64,000 bases of DNA. Source: Onthophagus taurus (lineage: Eukaryota > Arthropoda > Insecta > Coleoptera > Scarabaeidae). Positions 22,867 through 36,115 of the stretch are shown here, piece after piece. The notes under the pieces were generated by a model. The model saw nothing but the letters and a program-made list of their open reading frames with translations, made no database searches and was not told where the DNA came from. Both the position numbers and the translations under genes were made by a program. How positions within the stretch are numbered: the stretch's first letter is position 1; each line of letters opens with the position of its first letter. The DNA lies in assembly GCF_036711975.1 (NCBI RefSeq), contig NC_091967.1, positions 2,542,001 through 2,606,000 on the forward strand, written 5' to 3'.

Positions 22867-24999
22867 AGTATACTCTGTGTTAGAACCGTTCTTTGAAAAT
22901 AACAAATGGCCGATGTCTTAAGTTGTCATCAAACTCATTAAAAAAAAATAGAATTAAATAAATGAACGTTATTCAAGAAAAACTAATAAATCTTTACACA
23001 CAAGTAAGTATTGATCAAAATTATAGGAAACTCTTGTGAGTTGTTCTTTGAGTTTGATTCTTTGAATTTTCTTTTTGTAGGTTATGTTAAATAATAAAAT
23101 AAAATTATCATCCGACTCACTGTATAAAAGAAAGGATTGGAGTTCAATGTGGTATCTGGATTATGGAATTGTCTCTTGTGTTCGGGGCACTAACTAATTT
23201 TCTGGATTGTCTACAGGATTCTTCTTACGGGTAATTGCACTGTTTGTTCTTCGGAAATAGGGTCTTGGATGATCTCGAAGAAGTATCGGTAATTCTCGGA
23301 ATACGTTGTAGGATGATTCTCTTTTATTTTAATATTGTAAGTTGGTTTGACTTTTTTTTTTAAAAATTATCTTAAATTTTCGAGGTTATCTCTTCAAAAA
23401 TTCTTCTATCTGACGACGTGGATTCGACGCTGGTCCGACGACGACTCTCTCACTCCCTGTTCGCGATCTCCTTATATACCCCGGCACTCCAACTGTTTTT
23501 TCCTCGTTTCTGATTGGCTCTTAGCTTCGCGCCCTTTTCAAAATTCAAAATTCTTGCTTCGAAACTAGCGTCATCTCTTGATTTTTCTCGGAATTAACCT
23601 TCAAAATTTAATTCTTTTTTCGTTGATTTCTCCCTTATTCCTTTATGAAACGTAATAAAACTTCGTATTCAACGTTGTCTTTTCTTGTTTATAGACATAC
23701 ATTGGAGTACACGCCAAATTTCAACAATGAGTAAAGTTAGAAAAATTCAAATTTAAATCAAGGATTTCTTTCTCAAAATAACGTTAAAACCTCAAAAGAT
23801 GGATGAAAAATGTGCTTTAGGAGCTGAACTATAATAATTGATACATTTGGAAGTAAACAAAACGGTTTAAGATAAGATTTACACCAACAAAAAAACTCTC
23901 TGTCACAAATTCTAGGTTATGTTCTCTCGGTGAACTAAGAGAATGTTAAAATTATTACAATATGTATATCTATAAACAAGGATAATATTTAAAAACTTAA
24001 ATACTATTACTTTGTGTGAAAAAACAAAAATTAATTTAAAATTTGTATTTTTCGAATGTAAACAATAATTCCACACTAATTCTGAGATAACTATAAAAAA
24101 TATGATTTAATTTTTATATTATTAATTACACTGTGCTGTATTTCTTATTGTTTTAGAATAAAGCTAAAAATAAACTTTTTTTTAGTGTCGTCAAAGAAAT
24201 TAAATTTACAGTTTCCTGTAAATTACGGTACTATAACTAAAAATTATACTACTAAAAATTTATATAAAATTATCTTTATTTTCTAATGAATGTTATAAGA
24301 ATGTTATATACATTCTAACATATTAAACTTTTCGTAATTTTTCATCTTAAAAAACAGGATTTTTAATTTGACACTTGTTTATTTGAATTATAAAAAAATA
24401 TATGAGCGCCATCTATCAATAATTTATTAAGTCATTTAATAATAAGAACTTAGAGACACTTTAAAGAAATAGCTTGTGGTTAAAAACCATGGTTTAATGG
24501 TTTTCTCGGTTAATTTAACTTTTGTTTTCGTAAAATTCAATAAATTTAGGAAGAAATGTTATCACAACTTTTAAATGTCAAAAATACTAAGATTAATATG
24601 GGTGATTAACGCTAGATGGGGTGAGTTTATCACATGACGTTCACCATCGCGGAGTTAATTTGATTACAGATTCTTACAAAAAAGGTTATAATTAAAAATC
24701 TTTCTTAATTTTAATCGCGTCTTTATTTTTAAAAACATTCACATTCTTCAATATCATATAGTTCAAAATCGTATAAATCCTCACAAATAAAATAATAAAA
24801 ATTACAGAGTATTCATTTTAATCAAATCACTAGGTATTTTTCTTTATCATTTTTAAATGTTATCTCTTACATAGCTTAAATAATTATTATCGCTAAATTT
24901 CTTTTCTTTTTCTAATCATTTTTATCATCTTCATTAATTAAAATTGGCACAAATACAAGAGGAAAAAAAAGAAAAAAATACAAAGTAAACAAATACTAT
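22867..24999. other. Intergenic stretch between convergent enolase and CDR2, no gene seen
   Basis: Mostly AT-rich. 23090-23560 is less AT-rich with a TATAAAAG (23124), a TATATACC (23473) and a GATTGG (23512), perhaps remains of an LTR or promoter, but I find no matching ends. 24135-24260 matches the foldback element at 36.1-36.5 kb. The distal part includes the probable 3'UTR of the CDR2-like gene. Confidence 0.35.
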
Positions 25000-25096
25000 A
25001 CAAATTAAAATCAAAAAAATTAAAAAGAAGATAAAAAATACTTTCCGTATATACAAAAAAAATGCTTCTTTTTAATTCTTTCTTTTTTGAATACTT

Positions 25097-28000
25097 TTAA
25101 TTGGGTCGTCTCCAAAGTCCGTTATTATCCTTTTTCCTTAAAACATCAGCGTATGTTCTTTCCAATGTTTTTAATTTATGTAGTTCTTGTGATGCAGGAC
25201 TTGGTTTAAATTCAAAAGCGTGTTCATATTTGTAAGTTCCACCGTTGTTTCTATCAGGATTTGGACTCGGAGATTGCATACTTCTGTTATAAAAAATTGC
25301 TGTATTTCCTTTCCAAACATCTTTATTTTCCAGCATCCTTCGACGCCTTCCATTTGATTTATTCGAAAAAGTCACTTTTGGAGACCCAACGATATGAGTT
25401 ACTGGAGAATCAGAACGTTCCGCGTACGGTTTCTTCTTTCTAGAGGAAGATCTTTTTCTTACATTAACTTGAACTGTTATAGATTCCAACGGTGGTCTTA
25501 TTAAAGGTGTTAAAACTCTTTCTTGAGGTTCATTTTGTTGTGTTTGCGATTGTGGTTTTGAGTCAACTTGGTTTTCTTCCGATTTCGGGTTGTTTTCAAT
25601 TAAAGTAACTTCTTCTTGTTGGCTGGAAGATGAAAAGATGCTTTGAGTATCATCAGTTAAATTATCGGGGAAATCAGGAAGTTGTTCCACGTTTGGTGTA
25701 ACTGGTGGAACTTTTAAAACTTTCTCTTCGTTATCATCATCTAAAATTAAAAATCCTTCATCATCCCTTTTATTTTTCGATGCTTTATTTAAAACGCCAA
25801 AAATTTCTTTGAATAACTCCCTATATTCAGGTCGATTTCTAAAACGGCTTTCAATTGGAGATGTTGTATCGTCATAAATACGAATGCAATCATTTCCATC
25901 GCCTATTGTACATAAAAATGATCCAGGTTTTAGTCTCATTTCGTCCGTTTGAGTTGCTTTTGTAAATGTTTCATCGCAAAATCCCGAAGAACTTGTTTCG
26001 GCTTCTGAAAAATCTGTTGGGGTTGTTCGTGAAAACGGTGTTTTTCGCTGTTTTTGTGATGACGATCGTTTCATACAATCGCAATTTCCACTTTCTTCAT
26101 CGGTATCTTTCGTGTTTTGGTGATTTTGGAATTCCCCCGACATTTGGAGTTCTTCTTGTAACGATAGGTTAGGTTGTTTCTTCGGGATACGATGAACTTC
26201 TAATAAAGCTTGGTATTTTTGAACTAAATCTAAGTATAATGTGCTGTTTGCTTGACTCGTTGGTGTTGAGGATTTGTTGTAGTCCTTTAAAAAAGAAGAG
26301 AAAAAGATTTTTTTAAGTTTTTTTTTGTAGGTTAGGTGATTACTTACATTTTCGTTTTTATTAAGAATTTAATCGAAAATAAAAAGGATAAAGAATAAAT
26401 AAATTGAATAAAATTAAAATTTATTGTAACAAAATTAAAATTATAACAGAAAGTATTAAATCTAAATTAACCTAACCTCACTTTTTCTTCAAAAAGAAAT
26501 TTCTCAAAATTTTTTGTACTTTATGGGTGAATTATGATATATACTCATATCTAATTATGAAAAAATGATTATATTCGATATTTGATTATGATGTAACCCT
26601 TTCTTTCTTAAATTATCACTTTAAAAATAGATAAAAAGAATCTTTTCCTACTAACTTTGTATTTAAAAGTAATTCTTTCTTTAAATTCTAAATCTTTTCT
26701 CTAAATCTTTGTACTTTTAGTATAAAATAAACTGTTAAAAGTGTTTTTTAAACTTAAATTATATTAGATGGCAAGTGTAAAAAATATATATAAATCTAAC
26801 CTTTAAAATATGAATTTTATTTGGTTTGTTTCACTAAGAAATGAACAAATAAGAATGAATACTTCCAAGATTTAACTAAAATTGGCATCAAATATCGATC
26901 TTTAATGTATAAACAGAATTCTATGAGCAATGATAAAAACGTTGTTGCCGGCATCATCCACAAAACGGTGATTTCGCTGTCTACAAGTTCTTCTGTTGAA
27001 GTATCGGTTAAAGAAGGAATTTGCGGCTGTGCAGACGACAACAATTGTTGAAATCGTCTCTTTGTTATCGCTTCTTTCTCAACTAACCGCTTAAAGCTAT
27101 CGCGCCTTTTTTTATTATTATTAAAAGTATAAGCGGAAGTGGAAAAAATGCTATGACCAGGCCATAAAGATTGGAAACCTCTCAACATCCACATTAGTAA
27201 TGTTATCGTCTATAGCAACAAAAATATTCTAAATATTTTCTTTTTCATCAATAATTTTTAATTAAGCCATATTCTTTAAAAGCACTCTTTAAACAGCAAA
27301 GCTAAACAAACAATTTCTTATTTATTCTTTAAAAACATCTTAAAAACCCTTTAATAAAATAAATAATTTGAGGTTATGATAAACGTCACTTTGAAAATAA
27401 AATAAATAATTTGAGGTTATGATAAACGTCACTTTAAAAATAGGTTATGTAACCCATAATTTGACATTCAACACCAAAATTTAATAACTTCACAATTTCT
27501 TTTTATTTTAACCTTTATTTTATTTTGCTAAAATGTACAAAGCACCTCAAAAACCAAAAGGAAAGAAATAGACAAACAACCAAAAAGAAAATTACAAAAA
27601 GCACGGTAATAAACTGAAAAAGCCCAAGCTACGGACAAGAAGTCTCTCTCTCACCTGGACGTCTATTGAATAAGATGTCCGGAATTGTGAACGCTCATTT
27701 AATGCTTCGAACATGCTGGAATCGTCATCGTCGCAAGCACTCAATGACATGTTGTCGTCACCGTTCATGTTCCCTAAACATTTACTACAAAGTTGTCCCA
27801 TTCTGCCACAAAAGAAGATAATTAGAATTAATTAATTTATAAATTTAACGTTAAACTCACCTAACTTCCTCCAAAGAACTCAATTCGTCTTGAACACTCT
27901 TAATTTCTTCGTCTTTGATGTGGTACTGACTCAATTGCCTCTCTAAAATCTTATTCTGTTCCTGCATAATCTCCAATTGCTCCTCAACTTCCGTTATTTT

Positions 28001-31000
28001 TCTTTGATCCCGAGCACATTGCGTTTCCTTTTCCCTCAATTGAGACATTAACTGGGAAATTTGTTCCAATTCTTTACCCTCTTCGTTGTTCTCCTCTTTT
28101 TTTGGCGTTGTTTGAGTTTCTTGACATTTATCAGATTTTCCAATAACACGTTCTTCCTATAAAAGAAATTCAACATCAAATTTTAATTTAAAAATTTTTT
28201 TTTAAATAAAATTACATTTTTTATTCGTGTATTTTCTGAATCTGATTCATTTCCTTTCGTGGCATCTTCAATTAATTCATTTCTTTTATTAGTGGTCGTG
28301 GTAAATCCAGTGTAAGACGTTTGACGTTGAATAAAATGTTGAGTTCGTTGAGATTTTCGCCTCTCCACTTCCAATTGGAGCGTTAACTCGTCGATGTTGC
28401 TTTGTAATTGTTCGCATTTTGTCTCTAATGTTTCAATATTTGAAGTTAAACTTTTAATGTGCTTTCGATCGGAAGCGTTTTCGACAGCCAAGCGGTGATT
28501 AGCTCGCTCTAAATCTTGAATATTTACTTCTAACTGTTCGTAAATTCTTAAACGGGAATCATTTACTTCTCTTAATGCTACGGTTTGTTTGGTTAAGTAC
28601 TGAAATTAAAATAAATTGTAAATAAATCATGAAATTAATTTAACGTTCTAACCTCAATTTCTTGGGATTGATCTTCGATAATGTTTTGTTGGTGCTTCAA
28701 CGAATTTTCAAGTTCTTTATTGCGTTCTAATAAAGTTTTTCCTAATTCAGCCGCTAAATGTAAATCTGTAATAAAATAAAATTTGTCAAAAATTGAGTTT
28801 TGTGAGGTTATGTGATTATATTGTTTAAAATGAGGTTAAATTCTAAACCGTTAATACTTTAAATTAGACTACAATACCTTATAAATTTGAATTTACGATT
28901 AAATCCTTCTTATAACGGGATTAATAAAAAAAAACTAACTGTCTCTGGGAAGAATCTGGATAATTTAATTTAAATAAACTAAAAAAAAAATGAGCTCAGT
29001 AAATATAATTCAAACAATATTGTTATTTTTCCCGTTAGAATTTCACACCAAAACGAGATATTATTTCAAACAGGAAATAACATATTAGAGTTAAGATAAA
29101 ATCGTTAAAAAGGATATTGTTATCGCGATGTGAATTAATTTTTTGGAAAGTAAAAGTCTTCCAGAATGCTTTCTATCTCACAAATTATTATCATTATTTT
29201 TTTAAAGTTTTATTTTTTAATTAAATCCGGTGGAAGTTGATTTGAAACAAACAATTAAAAGAGAAAGTTTAATTTTTTGACTTTTTATAGCAATTTTAAG
29301 GTTAGAAATTGATATGAAACTGTCATTTCGAGTTATTAATGTCGATAAAATAGATAACTTTGTTTTCGTTTTCCTCCTAAATACATCAATTTATATTTTT
29401 CGAAACTTATTATTTACTAATAATAATAAACAAATTAAAATTATAAATTATTTTATGAAGATTTTAAACAATTATTAGCAATAATAATGAGATTTTAAAA
29501 AAATAGATTTTTTTTTAGGTGTAATGTTGGTTGTCTATCTTTATAATGTAACATATAAATAGAAAATTACCTGTCCAAAGTAAAAGAAAGAAATAGTGTT
29601 AATAAAATATTAAAAAGTATATAAAAAGTATCGGGTTAGTCTAGTGGTTTTAGGGAGAAATGGTTCAAGTTCTAGGTATAGTTTTAGTTCTAGTTTGACA
29701 CTTACAGTGGCACTAGAACTAACATTAGGCTTAGAATTAGAAACATTTGGGTTTAGCCGTCTGAAGAGACGTACGGCTAAACCCGAGTGATTCTAGTTAT
29801 TGGTCTAGTGTTAGTCCAATAAAAATATACAGCAATCTAGCACTGTACAACAATTAAAACTAGAACTAACACTAGAACTAAAACTAGAAAGTTTCGGGTT
29901 TAGCCGTGCGTCTTCAAACGCTTTCTAGGTCTAGTGTTAGTTCTAGTTTTACATTAGCACTCTTACTATGTACAACTAATACTATACCAGTCTATACCTG
30001 GAACTAGAATCATTTGGGCTTAGCCGCACGTCTCTAAAGACGGCTAATCCCAAATGATTCTAGTTCTAGGTATAGTGTTAGTTCTAGTTTGACACTTACA
30101 CTGGCACTAGAACTAACATTAGACTTAGAATTAGAAACATTTGGGTTTAGCCGTCTGAAGAGACGTGCGGCTAAACCCGAGTGATTCTAGTTATTGGTCT
30201 AGTGTTAGTCCAATAAAAATATACAGCAATCTAGCACTGTACAACAATTAAAACTAGAACTAACACTAGAACTAAACCTAGAAAGTTTCGGGTTTAGCCG
30301 TGCGTCTTCAAACGCTTTCTAGGTCTAGTGTTAGTTCTAGTTTTACATTAGCACTCTTACTATGTACAACTAATACTATACCAGTGTATACCTGGAACTA
30401 GAATCATTTGGGCTTAGCCGCACGTCTCTAAAGACGGCTAATCCCAAATGATTCTAGTTCTAGGTATAGTGTTAGTTCTAGTTTGACACTTACACTGGCA
30501 CTAGAACTAACATTAGGCTTAGAATTAGAAACATTTGGGTTTAGCTGGTATAGTATTAGTTGTACATAGTAAGAGTGCTAATGTAAAACTAGAACTAACA
30601 CTAGACCTAGAAAGTGTCTGAAGACGCACGGCTAAACCCGAAACTTTGTAGTTTTATTTCTAGTGTTAGTTCTAGTTTTAATTGTTGTACAGTGCTAGAT
30701 TGCTGTATATTTTTATTGAACTAACACTAGACCAATAACTAGAATCACCCGGGTTTGGCCGTACGTCTCTTCAGACGGCTAAACCCAAATGTTTCTAATT
30801 CTAAGCCTAATGTTAGTTCTAGTGCCAGTGTAAGTGTCAAACTAGAACTAACACTAACTATTGGTCTAGTGTTAGTCCAATAAAAATATACAGCAATCTA
30901 GCACTGTACAACAATTAAAACTAGAACTAACACTAGAACTAAACCTAGAATGTTTCGGGTTTAGCCGTGCGTCTTCAAACGCTTTCTAGGTCTAGTGTTA

Positions 31001-33658
31001 GTTCTAGTTTTACATTAGCACTCTTACTATGTACAACTAATACTATACCAGTCTATACCTGGAACTAGAATCATTTGGGCTTAGCCGCACGTCTCTAAAG
31101 ACGGCTAATCCCAAATGATTCTAGTTCTAGGTATAGTGTTAGTTCTAGTTTGACACTTACACTGGCACTAGAACTAACATTAGGCTTAGAATTAGAAACA
31201 TTTGGGTTTAGCCGTCTGAAGAGACGTACGGCCAAACCCGGGTGATTCTAGTTATTGGTCTAGTGTTAGTTCAATAAAAATATACAGCAATCTAGCACTG
31301 TACAACAATTAAAACTAGAACTAACACTAGAAATAAAACTACAAAGTTTCGGGTTTAGCCGTGCGTCTTCAGACACTTTCTAGGTCTAGTGTTAGTTCTA
31401 GTTTTACATTAGCACTCTTACTATGTACAACTAATACTATACCAGTCTATACCTGGAACCAGAATCATTTGGGCTTAGCCGCACGTCTCTAAAGACGGCT
31501 AATCCCAAATGATTCTAGTTCTAGGTATAGTGTTAGTTCTAGTTTTACACTTGCACTGTCACTAGAACTAATATTAGAGCTAGAACGAGAAAAATGGGGT
31601 TTAGCCGTGCGTCCGAATGTTTCTAGTTTCAGATCTAGTGTTAGTTCTAGTTTTAGTTCAATAAAAATATGTATCATAGTGATATTTTATGCTAACTAGC
31701 ACTACCAGCCGTCTTAAGAGACGTTTTAGCAAGTATTCAAATTGAAATGGGAAAGAAATACATTATAAATGCACGTCAAGCAATGAGAGACGATAAATGG
31801 GAACATTTTTTTAAAGCAAAAAGGTAAAATCGTTGAACGTGAAAGGCAGCATGAACCAAATTTAATAGGTTCTATTTTTACTACTCTTAATTCATCCAAT
31901 AAGTGTGTAATAAGTATAAGATACAATTCCTTTTTCACTTTAATTTTATTAATTGCCTTAAATCGGTTCGAACCAGTTATCAGATTGTTCTTTGACTATA
32001 AATAATAGTTTAAAAGATAATGGATTTAATATTGCGTTTATGGAATGTAACATAACGCAAGTATTAACTGTTTATGTATCCCCATAAGGAATTTAATACA
32101 TCTTTCATTTCTATGTATTACTGCGAACTTTTAAACCTTTACAACACATACTTTCTAATATAAACATCTCTTTGGCACACAGAATTAATTTAAAAGTAAA
32201 AAAATTAAATTGTTAGGTAATATGTGGAAATAACTAGAAAAAGAACAAAATAATCTTTTTTAATTAGCTGTTTTAAATGAATCATTGGAATAATTTGTCT
32301 TAATAATAACCAAGTGTTTCTTGGATCACTTCTGTTTTTAATTAGCCATGTATTAATGTAACATGAGTAGAATATTTTCAAATGACACGCTTTTCAGATG
32401 CCAGTTTCTCTCAACATTGCGACGTTTATACAAACGGAAGTATATAAAAGGAATTAATACATGTTAATTACAAGGAAACTTCGTTTTAATAGCATTTCTA
32501 TGTAATTTTGCAAAATGATCACTTCTATTTGAATACATTAAGTTGGATATCTAAGTAGGTCCCACTTAAAACCGCATTTTATCCATCGTATAAATCTTTT
32601 TGCTACGCACTGTATATTTTATATAATTTTTAAATTATTTATCTATAAATTTAACCAAATCTAATAAAATAAATTACGTTTTATTTAATTACAAAATTGA
32701 TCGATTAAAATATAAAAACAAATTTAGTTAAAAAAGTGTTAAAGTACAATAGGTTAGAGGAGAGAGATAAAAATCATCAAGTACTTCACCGAGGTGAATA
32801 AAAAAATTTAATAATCTTGTATCTATAAAGGGTATAAAGTGTAATTTGTAATTCGTTTCTGGCGTGATTGGGTCAATAGTACAAAAATTTATTATACTAT
32901 AAAAAAAGCGATTAAAGAAAAAAATGTTTGAACATCATCAACTTGTCGGAGTCGAATTGAACATTAATTTTCGAGTAACTCTACGTTACGCAATGAAAAC
33001 GACCTCAATAGCAACTGTGCATAGAATTCCTTCGAGTGAAATTTAGGCTATACAAGATACAAGCCGACTGCAACAAACATACAATAAGGTAGCCGGAGGC
33101 TACTTTTAATGTTATATAAGGAGAAGTCTCTTCCGTTATACCAATATTTAAATAACAAGAAAAAAAATCGTTAAAGAAAAAGTTCCTCATTATTTTTATC
33201 ACTAATTTTAGATAATGAATCAGCTCAAATTTACATAAACTTTAATTTATTTTTTTAATATAAAAAGTTAATGTTTCTTAAGTGTTATTAATTTACCTTT
33301 CACTTTAAAGGTGTAAGAAAAATAACTGTTTTGTGTATAATTTAATAAATATCAAAATAAATAAAAAAGAGGCAAAAAAAATCGAGATAAATCATCTACA
33401 ATAGGAATGGTTATTAATCTTATCTAATAATAAAAACCAACGTAAATTTATCGCGCTACTCTATTAGAACAATATTTTTATCATCATATTTAATTAAAAA
33501 AGGATTGTTTCGCATCAAAAAATAAAACGAATTTCCTAAAAAATGTTAGGTATTTTTTTTCAATGTAGCTCACCTTCACTACCTTGCAAACATTCCAACT
33601 CGATACCATAGTCCCCCCAACTGTCCACCAAAGTACTTAAACCGGATGACTCAGCCAT
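25097..33658 (-). CDS. CDR2/centrocortin-like coiled-coil protein, isoform with the 33.6-kb first exon (737 aa)
   Basis: Exons: 33658-33574, 28765-28653, 28599-28216, 28156-27861, 27802-27655, 26284-25097; all borders are GT-AG and all phases agree. The signature DLHLAAELGKTLLERNKELE opens the second exon, then IEYLTKQT...YEQLEVNIQDLE, the coiled coil of the CDR2 family. More heptad-rich coil follows (ISQLMSQLREKE, LEIMQEQNKILERQ). The long last exon has LYLDLVQKYQALLEVH, ATQTDEMRLKPGSFLCTI and PEYRELFKEIFGVLNKA, the conserved C-terminal block, then a Ser/basic tail. Drosophila centrocortin is a centrosome and actin-furrow protein; vertebrate CDR2 is the onconeural antigen. The role here is inferred from family. 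Two further first exons (52.8 and 62.1 kb) can replace this one. The intron 28766-33573 holds the foldback array. Confidence 0.9.
26817..27194 (-). CDS. Hypothetical small membrane protein nested in a CDR2 intron (125 aa)
   Basis: An ATG-to-stop frame inside the intron between 27655 and 26284. The first half is basic and polar (NNNKKRRDSFKRLVEKEAI, then KRRFQQLL). The second half has one membrane-like stretch (VLWMMPATTFLSLLIEFCLYI), then aromatic and hydrophobic residues to KQTK. An AATAAA overlaps the stop codon. I do not recognise a family. Composition is better than most chance frames in this AT-rich DNA. An alternative terminal exon of the host gene is also possible. Confidence 0.35.
   Translation of the reverse strand: MWMLRGFQSLWPGHSIFSTSAYTFNNNKKRRDSFKRLVEKEAITKRRFQQLLSSAQPQIPSLTDTSTEELVDSEITVLWMMPATTFLSLLIEFCLYIKDRYLMPILVKSWKYSFLFVHFLVKQTK
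27357..27435. repeat. Two-copy tandem duplication, about 40 bp
   Basis: The motif AATAATTTGAGGTTATGATA followed by AACGTCACTTT occurs twice in a row with a short spacer, in a CDR2 intron upstream of the small nested frame. It may mark a promoter but has no known meaning. Confidence 0.6.
28766..29639. other. First part of the large CDR2 intron, nothing recognised
   Basis: AT-rich, with many short poly-A/T runs. No coding frame, RNA gene or repeat is visible. Confidence 0.4.
29640..31690. repeat. Foldback repeat array, about 390-bp units, with GACGGCTAAACC hairpins
   Basis: Direct copies of a unit of about 390 bp begin near 29808, 30196, 30862 and 31252. An inverted part lies at about 30540-30850. 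Each unit alternates CTAGAACTAACACTAGA runs with short palindromes such as TTAGCC...ACGTCTCTAAAGACGGCTAA flanked by AATCATTTGGG and its inverse. On either strand an RNA would fold into a series of stem-loops. No protein is encoded. Related pieces are at 21.35-21.55 and 57.8-58.3 kb. Confidence 0.85.
31691..33573. other. Remaining large-intron sequence before the 33.6-kb first exon
   Basis: AT-rich and unique-looking; no gene, tRNA-like fold or transposon end noticed. Confidence 0.4.
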
Positions 33659-34250
33659 CGTTATTCAAAAAAAATGACTTATATTTTTTGTTAAGAAAAC
33701 CCCAAAATCCAATCGATTCCCCTCATTTTATTTTTTGATAAAAAAATGTAAATTTGCAACCCCTCAATTCATCAAATCCCAAAAACTAATGTTGTAACAC
33801 CGCAAAAAATGTCAACACGTCTCAACCGCACCGAGTTCAAAACCGAACTGAATCCTGTTTCGTCGATCGTTCGTTTCGTTCCCTCACTCACTCGCTCATT
33901 CAACTAAAAGTACTTACTATAAAATATTTTCAAGGTGGGATAACAACTAACCTGTCGCTTAAAAATAAAGTGGAGGCAAAGTAAAAAGTGGAGAGGAAGC
34001 GATTATAAAATTTCCATTTATTGCGGTAGTAATTAATTAAAAAATTATCCTGTCAAAATATTCATTTTTTTTTAAATTTATTGTGCAATATTTTCCAAAT
34101 TATTAAGTTATTACTTTAAAATGATTTATAAAAAAATTAATTAATGCAATCAACCTTGGCTTTCGATTAATTACTTCAAAACATTTACAAAATAAAGTAA
34201 TGATTTGCATCAAAATATATTTATAACTTAATCAAACGAAAGAGTACTTT
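33659..34250 (-). promoter_or_regulatory. Probable promoter region of the 33.6-kb CDR2 first exon
   Basis: 33780-33910 is CpG-richer than its surroundings (repeated CGTTCG, CGATCG and CTCACTCGCTC blocks) just upstream of the ATG at 33658 on the minus strand. It is bordered by AT-rich DNA. No TATA box is clear. Confidence 0.35.
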
Positions 34251-34751
34251 TTGTAATTCGCTACGGTAATGGAAGCTATAACAGTACTCAAACGGGTGCT
34301 GTAATGAGACTCCTTACAGCATCCGATGCTGTAATGAGATTTTAGTAACATTTCATGGAAGCAGTTCAAGTTGGTGACATTGGGTCATTAATTTTTCTAG
34401 TTGTCAATGTGACAATTTTTGTCTATGGATGTTTAAACACGTTCTTAGCATCGAATACAATGATGAGGACATTGACTCTGAGCAATTTCTCTTATTTTGG
34501 GAGGTGTACATCAAACATTTTTTTCAGGTGAATATATTTTGTGTTTTGACAGTTTCTAATTGTCAATTCAAAGTTTCTATTTTCAAGTGTTCCGGTGTTA
34601 CCAACTGCTACATAGCTATTTCCCTACATTGTCAAAATTTACTTTATTTTTGTTAAAAAAAAGTATAAAAACGCGAATTACAAAAAATAGCATAAAAAAC
34701 ACGTTTCATAAGACTTAAAGCACTCATTCATTAAAAAACTCGTGGCTTTTT
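34251..34751. repeat. Dispersed repeat, copy A
   Basis: Runs from TTGTAATTCGCTACGG to a segment with ACTCGTGGCTTT. It contains ACTCAAACGGGTGCTGT, GTTGTCAATGTGACAATTTT and AATAGCATAAAAAACACG. A direct copy follows at 35234 and a rearranged copy is at 8.9-9.5 kb. An apparent plus-strand frame across part of it is not a credible gene. Confidence 0.7.
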
Positions 34752-35233
34752 AATCGCTTTTTAATATTTTTTTCTAATCGGTGTGTTGTGCAGATAGATA
34801 GGAAGCTTTATGACTTAATTAAAGTGTCAAGTCAAAAGAGACTGCAGCTTGGAATCCAAAGGAATCAGCCGACCACAGAATCGGGAAGAGATACCGGTGT
34901 TGGCAGGAAAGATCGAACTAATGCGTAAGTCATTTTATTAAGAACCTAAGAAGGTGGCAGAAATTACTATGCAACCCTGGACCCTAGATTACAAAAGAAA
35001 TGAAAATCCAATAGCTGTTTTATCAAGAGTAACAACCTGGATATTGTACAGAGAGTATACGCCTTTATTTAATAATGCCGAAGTGCTATAATCGACACCA
35101 TATCAACACAATATTAGATAGCACATCTTACAAAGCAAGCGAGCTGGGATTAACTTGCAGTGAAAGAGTACAATGTCGATTTATTAAATCGAGGCGCTCC
35201 AAGATCCGTTGTTAATGCTGTATAAATGTTTTT

Positions 35234-35731
35234 TTGTAATTCGCGACGGTAATGAAAGCTATTACAGTACTCAAACGGGTGTCTTTACAGCATCCGATGC
35301 TGTAATGAGATTTTAGTAACATTTTATGGAATCAGTTCAAGTTGGTGACATTGGGTCATTAATTTTTCTAGTTGTCAATGTGACAATGTTTGTCTATGGA
35401 TGTTTAAACACGTTCTTAACTTTCAATACAAGGTCCACAATGATAAAGATATTGAACACTGAGCAATTTCTCTTATTTTGGGAAGTGTACATCAAACATT
35501 TTTTTTCAGGTGAATACATTTTGTGTTTTGACAGTTTCTAATTGTCAATTCAAATTTCTATTTTCAAGTGTTACGGTGTTACCAACTGCTACATACCTAT
35601 TTTCCTACATTGTCAAAATTTATTTTATTTTTGAGAAAAAATAAGGATAAAAACGCGAATTACAAAAAATAGCATAAAAAACACGTTTCATAAGACTTAA
35701 GCACTCATTCATTAAAAAACTCGTGGCTTTA
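35234..35731. repeat. Dispersed repeat, copy B (direct repeat of copy A)
   Basis: Nearly identical to 34251-34751 with small indels. The 480 bp between the two (34752-35233) has no recognisable gene. Two same-orientation copies of an element flanking unique DNA could arise by segmental duplication. Confidence 0.7.
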
Positions 35732-35833
35732 CTACTCGTTTTTCAACTTGAATTCGTGCATTTCAAACGTGTCTTACGAAACTTGTTTTTTAATATACTA
35801 TTATCAATTATAACACATGGAGCCACCTGTATA

Positions 35834-36106
35834 GGGTGGTTCAAATTCGATGTCCGAATAGGCTATCTCGGAAACTATAAGAGTTAGAAAAAAAGTGGCT
35901 TATTTATGTCTAGATCCCTTTTTTTAAATAAAGAGAGATCTTGAACTGAAATAAACAGAGAATTTGATGACGTAGTCAAAAACATTTTTTCGGTTTTAGA
36001 TTTTGAAATATTATCACAATTTTCGTTTTTTAAATGGAAATAACCATTGATTATTCGCTTATTAAATTCGTTATTTTTTTCTGATTACAAAAATATAGGG
36101 TTCGAC
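35834..36106. repeat. Single terminal fragment related to the 12.9-kb mariner-type element
   Basis: AGGGTGG..CAAATTCGATGTCCG..TAGGCTATCTCGG matches the end of the element at 12894 at many positions. Only one end is seen and the copy fades out near 36100. Confidence 0.5.
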
Positions 36107-36115
36107 AGGTTTATA

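Noticed and set aside
22880-23730. Possible solo LTR (TGTTAGAACC... to ...CAACA with TATA-like boxes)
   Set aside because: No matching target duplication and no second copy in the window.
34429-35541. Short plus-strand frames in the duplicated repeats
   Set aside because: They lie in dispersed repeats and differ between copies by frame-breaking indels.
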